This document shows positions 61,495 to 64,000 of a stretch of DNA of 64,000 bases, piece by piece (position 1 is the stretch's first letter; each line of letters opens with the position of its first letter). The stretch comes from Gemmatimonadota bacterium (GTDB taxonomy: Bacteria; Gemmatimonadota; Gemmatimonadetes; Gemmatimonadales; GWC2-71-9). The notes beneath the pieces are model-generated. The model did no database searches. It was given only the letters and a program-made list of their open reading frames with translations, and had not been told where the DNA came from. The stretch is taken from assembly GCA_016720805.1 (NCBI GenBank), contig JADKJZ010000014.1, positions 310,001 to 374,000 of the forward strand. Direction: 5' to 3'. The position numbers and the translations under genes were made by a program.

Positions 61495-63030
61495 ATGGAT
61501 TCCAAGGTTCTCGACGCCGCCCGGGCCGCCTTCCCGACGACCGGCCCGACCATCACCCTCGGCGCCGTCCTCCACGAAGGGGAATGCCACGCGGAACCGC
61601 TGGTGACCGTCCCGCTGCCGATGATGAATCGGCACGGGCTGATCGCCGGCGCGACCGGCACCGGCAAGACCAAGACCCTCCAGCTGATGGCCGAGCAGCT
61701 CTCGGCGGCCGGCGTCCCGGTCTTCCTCGCCGACATCAAGGGCGACGTCTCAGGCGTCGCGATGCCGGGCGAGGCCAACGCTCGCGTCACCCAGCGCGCC
61801 ACCGACACCGGCTTTGGCTGGAAGGCGAGCGGCTTCCCGGTCGAGTTCCTCTCGCTCACCGGCGCCCACGGCGCCCAGCTCCGCGCCACCGTCTCGTCGT
61901 TCGGCCCGCTGCTCCTCGCCAAGGTGCTCGGCCTCAACGAGACCCAGAGCTCGGTGCTCTCGCTGGTGTTCAAGTACTGCGACGACAAGCAGCTGCTGCT
62001 GCTCGACTTCACCGACCTCCGCGCGGTGCTCCAGTACCTGACCGGCGACGGCGCCAAGGAACTCGCCGATTACGGCGGGATGTCGAAGCAGACGGTCGGC
62101 GTGCTGCTCCGCGAGATGGTCGAACTCGAGCAGCAGGGGGCCGAGGCGTTCTTCGGCGAGCCGGAATTCGACCTGCAGGACCTGCTCTCGGTGGAAGCGG
62201 ATGGCCGCGGCCTCGTGAGCATCCTCGAGCTGCAGGACGTGCAGCAGAAGCCGGCGCTCTTCTCGACCTTCATGATGTGGATGCTGGCACGCCTCTATGC
62301 CACGCTCCCCGAAGTGGGCGACCTCGACAAGCCGAAGCTGGTCTTCTTCTTCGACGAAGCGCACCTGCTCTTCGATGGCGCGAGCAAGGCGTTCACCGAC
62401 CAGGTGGAGCAGGTGGTGCGGCTGGTGCGCTCCAAGGGCGTCGGCGTCTTCTTTGTGACGCAGAGCCCGAAGGACGTCCCCGCCGACATCCTCGCGCAGC
62501 TCGGCAACCGGGTGCAGCACGCGCTGCGTGCCTTCACTCCCGACGACGAGAAGGCGCTCCGCGCGGCGGCCCGCACCTTCCCGAAGACCGACTTCTACGA
62601 CGTGCAGGCGACGCTCACCACCCTCGGCACCGGCGAGGCGCTGATCACCACGCTGACGACGCGCGGCGCCCCGACGCCGCCGTTCGCGACGCGGCTGATC
62701 CCGCCCGCCGCCCGGATGGCGCCGCTCACCCCCGACGAGATGGCCGCGCGCCTGGCCGGGTCGAAGCAGGTGCGGCACTACGCCAAGGCGATTGACCGTG
62801 AGAGCGCTCGCGAGTTGCTCGCCGAGCGGGCGGCCGATGTGGCGCGCGAGGCGGCCGAAGCGGCAGCGAATGCGCCGATCCCGGTGCCGACACGAAGTGG
62901 CCGCGCCCCGAAGGAGCCGCCAACCATGACGGAGCAGGTGCTCAAGTCGCCGCTGACCCGGACGGTGGTCGGGACGATCACGCGGACGTTGATGGGGGCG
63001 TTGTTTGGGGCGCCGCGCAGGCGGAGATAG
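61495..63030 (+). CDS. DUF853/HerA-like ATPase (YjgR family)
   Basis: 511 residues. Walker A AGATGTGKT (about 51-59), FLADIKGD, Walker B VFFFDEAHLLF and QSPKDVPADILAQLGNRVQHALRAFTP match the helicase HerA-like C-terminal/DUF853 family. C-terminal Ala/Arg-rich tail of about 70 residues. HerA relatives act in DNA end processing or defence; the YjgR/DUF853 branch is uncharacterised. No NurA nuclease gene beside it. Confidence 0.88.
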   Translation: MDSKVLDAARAAFPTTGPTITLGAVLHEGECHAEPLVTVPLPMMNRHGLIAGATGTGKTKTLQLMAEQLSAAGVPVFLADIKGDVSGVAMPGEANARVTQRATDTGFGWKASGFPVEFLSLTGAHGAQLRATVSSFGPLLLAKVLGLNETQSSVLSLVFKYCDDKQLLLLDFTDLRAVLQYLTGDGAKELADYGGMSKQTVGVLLREMVELEQQGAEAFFGEPEFDLQDLLSVEADGRGLVSILELQDVQQKPALFSTFMMWMLARLYATLPEVGDLDKPKLVFFFDEAHLLFDGASKAFTDQVEQVVRLVRSKGVGVFFVTQSPKDVPADILAQLGNRVQHALRAFTPDDEKALRAAARTFPKTDFYDVQATLTTLGTGEALITTLTTRGAPTPPFATRLIPPAARMAPLTPDEMAARLAGSKQVRHYAKAIDRESARELLAERAADVAREAAEAAANAPIPVPTRSGRAPKEPPTMTEQVLKSPLTRTVVGTITRTLMGALFGAPRRRR

Positions 63031-63032
63031 CA

Positions 63033-63069
63033 AATCGATGATCGATCATCGATGATCGATGATCGATAA
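63033..63069. repeat. ATCGATGATCGATC tandem palindrome
   Basis: A run of ATCGATGATCGAT-type units that is largely self-complementary, directly behind the DUF853 stop. Can form several alternative hairpins and may act as a terminator. Confidence 0.65.
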
Positions 63070-63075
63070 CGCCGT

Positions 63076-63100
63076 TTGACAATGATGTCACCACTTTGAT
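63076..63100 (+). promoter_or_regulatory. Promoter region with palindromic operator candidate before the sortilin-like gene
   Basis: TTGACA (63076-63081) overlaps an exact inverted repeat TGACA-ATGA-TGTCA (63077-63090). A TTTGAT lies at 63095-63100 but spacing is only 13 bp. A repressor binding here would cover the -35. Weak evidence. Confidence 0.35.
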
Positions 63101-63111
63101 CGAGGTGTGCA

Positions 63112-64000
63112 GTGCGTCTGTCCAGGTTCATTCCCGCCCTGTTGCTGATCTTCCTTGCCGGACCGCTGGCAGCCCAGCGTCCTACCGCACCGAAGGCCAA
63201 GGCCGATAGCATCAAGTCGGCCAAGCCCGCCACCACCAAGGGGGCGAAGGCCGATACCGCCGCCACCAAGCCGCATCCGTTTGCGGCGGCGCTGGGGTCG
63301 ATCCTCAAGCCGCGGCTGATCGGCCCGGCGTTCGTCGGCGGCCGCGTGAGCAGCATCGTGGTGCATCCGAAGAACCCGGCGATCTGGTACATCGGCGCCT
63401 CCTCGGGCGGCGTCTGGAAGACCGAGAACGGCGGCGCGACCTTCTCGCCGATCTTCGACCGCTACGGCTCCTACTCGATCGGCACCGTGGTGCTCGACCC
63501 GCGCAACCCGGAAGTCGTCTGGGTCGGCACCGGCGAGAGCCAGTCGCAGCGCAGCGTGAGCTACGGCGACGGCGTCTACCGCTCGGAAGACGGCGGGAAG
63601 TCGTTCAAACGGATGGGGCTCGAGAAGTCGGAGCACATCGGCAAGATCGTCGTGGACCCGCGCAACTCGGATGTGGTCTACGTCGCGGCGCAGGGGCCGC
63701 TCTGGGCCGATGGCGGCGACCGTGGTCTCTACAAGACCACCGACGGCGGGAAGACGTGGACGTCGATCATCACGGTGAGCCCGCAGACCGGCGTCACCGA
63801 CGTGGTGCTCGACCCGCGCAACCCGGATGTCTTGATTGCCGCGACGTGGCAGCGGCGGCGGCACTACTGGACGCTGATCAACGGCGGCCCCGAGAGCTCG
63901 CTTCAGCGCTCGACCGACGGCGGCAAGACGTGGCGCAAGATCTCGGGCGGCATCCCGAGCGGTAACCTCGGCAAGATCGGCCTCGCCGTCTCGCCGGTGA
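63112..64000 (+). CDS. Sortilin/BNR-repeat beta-propeller protein, 3' partial
   Basis: GTG 63112 with GAGG upstream. Signal peptide (FIPALLLIFLAGPLAAQ) followed by a Lys/Ala-rich linker (about 22-55), then sortilin/VPS10-like blades with Asp-box patterns (GGVWKTENGGATFSPIF, GVYRSEDGGKSFKRM, GLYKTTDGGKTWTSI, SLQRSTDGGKTWRKI). At least 296 residues are inside the window and the frame is open at the end. Related large exported proteins in Bacteroidota are named glycosyl-hydrolase-like BNR proteins; function unknown. Confidence 0.82.
   Translation, partial: MRLSRFIPALLLIFLAGPLAAQRPTAPKAKADSIKSAKPATTKGAKADTAATKPHPFAAALGSILKPRLIGPAFVGGRVSSIVVHPKNPAIWYIGASSGGVWKTENGGATFSPIFDRYGSYSIGTVVLDPRNPEVVWVGTGESQSQRSVSYGDGVYRSEDGGKSFKRMGLEKSEHIGKIVVDPRNSDVVYVAAQGPLWADGGDRGLYKTTDGGKTWTSIITVSPQTGVTDVVLDPRNPDVLIAATWQRRRHYWTLINGGPESSLQRSTDGGKTWRKISGGIPSGNLGKIGLAVSPV

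Overview
The window is very GC-rich chromosomal DNA, tightly packed, with many 1-4 nt gene overlaps (ATGA/GTGA). It carries GWxTD-domain proteins, many secreted or lipoprotein beta-propellers (Kelch, PQQ, NHL/6-bladed, YncE, sortilin/BNR types), an Mla operon and an ArgR-controlled arginine operon of the acyl-ornithine carbamoyltransferase type. Together these suggest a Gram-negative, Gemmatimonadota-like bacterium. That assignment is inference from gene content. No phage, plasmid, IS element or CRISPR array was seen.

Layout. 1-2.4 kb: a frameshifted GWxTD protein. 2.4-11.9 kb: arginine operon argG - P-loop protein of unknown function - argC - argD - argF' - argB - argE - argH - argR, with an ARG-box palindrome at the argG promoter. 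No N-acylglutamate synthase gene is present, and the unknown P-loop protein sits where Bacteroidota place an acyltransferase. The carbamoyltransferase has Val at the residue that separates acetyl- from succinyl-ornithine enzymes. 11.9-17.7 kb: Kelch lipoprotein, PQQ dehydrogenase-like lipoprotein and a second Kelch protein. 17.8-18.5 kb: CPBP protease. 18.5-24.2 kb (minus): Eco57I-type adenine methyltransferase overlapping a SNF2-like helicase (possible DNA defence or epigenetic pair), then a HAD phosphatase. 24.3-26.8 kb (minus): secreted protein, GT2 glycosyltransferase, RsbRD-like sensor. 26.9-30.6 kb: LD-carboxypeptidase, alpha/beta hydrolase, Nudix CoA hydrolase, propeller lipoprotein. 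30.7-33.5 kb: DtxR/MntR - Nramp - outer-membrane barrel. 33.6-37.7 kb: AttEFGH-like ABC operon ending in a permease-N-terminus/AttH chimera. 37.7-46.7 kb: DinB, SnoaL-like, DUF4384, PTP-like, NAD synthetase, thioesterase, patatin, membrane protein, Tat-exported class V aminotransferase and short MutY. 46.8-49.2 kb: mlaE-mlaF-mlaD. 49.3-50.8 kb: folE coupled to a doubly frameshifted RNase Z. 51.2-52.7 kb: class II photolyase. Then tRNA-Ala(CGC), an HD-GYP protein, a small lipoprotein, tRNA-Gln(CTG), a second GWxTD protein, propeller proteins, a DUF853 HerA-like ATPase and a sortilin-like protein running off the end.

Sequence quality varies. Single-base frameshifts interrupt several otherwise well-conserved genes. 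Two stretches (about 52.55-52.76 kb and 58.88-59.49 kb) have homopolymer-rich, strand-asymmetric sequence that looks like assembly noise rather than biology. Several intergenic gaps hold long hairpins whose arms are tandem 7-9 bp units.
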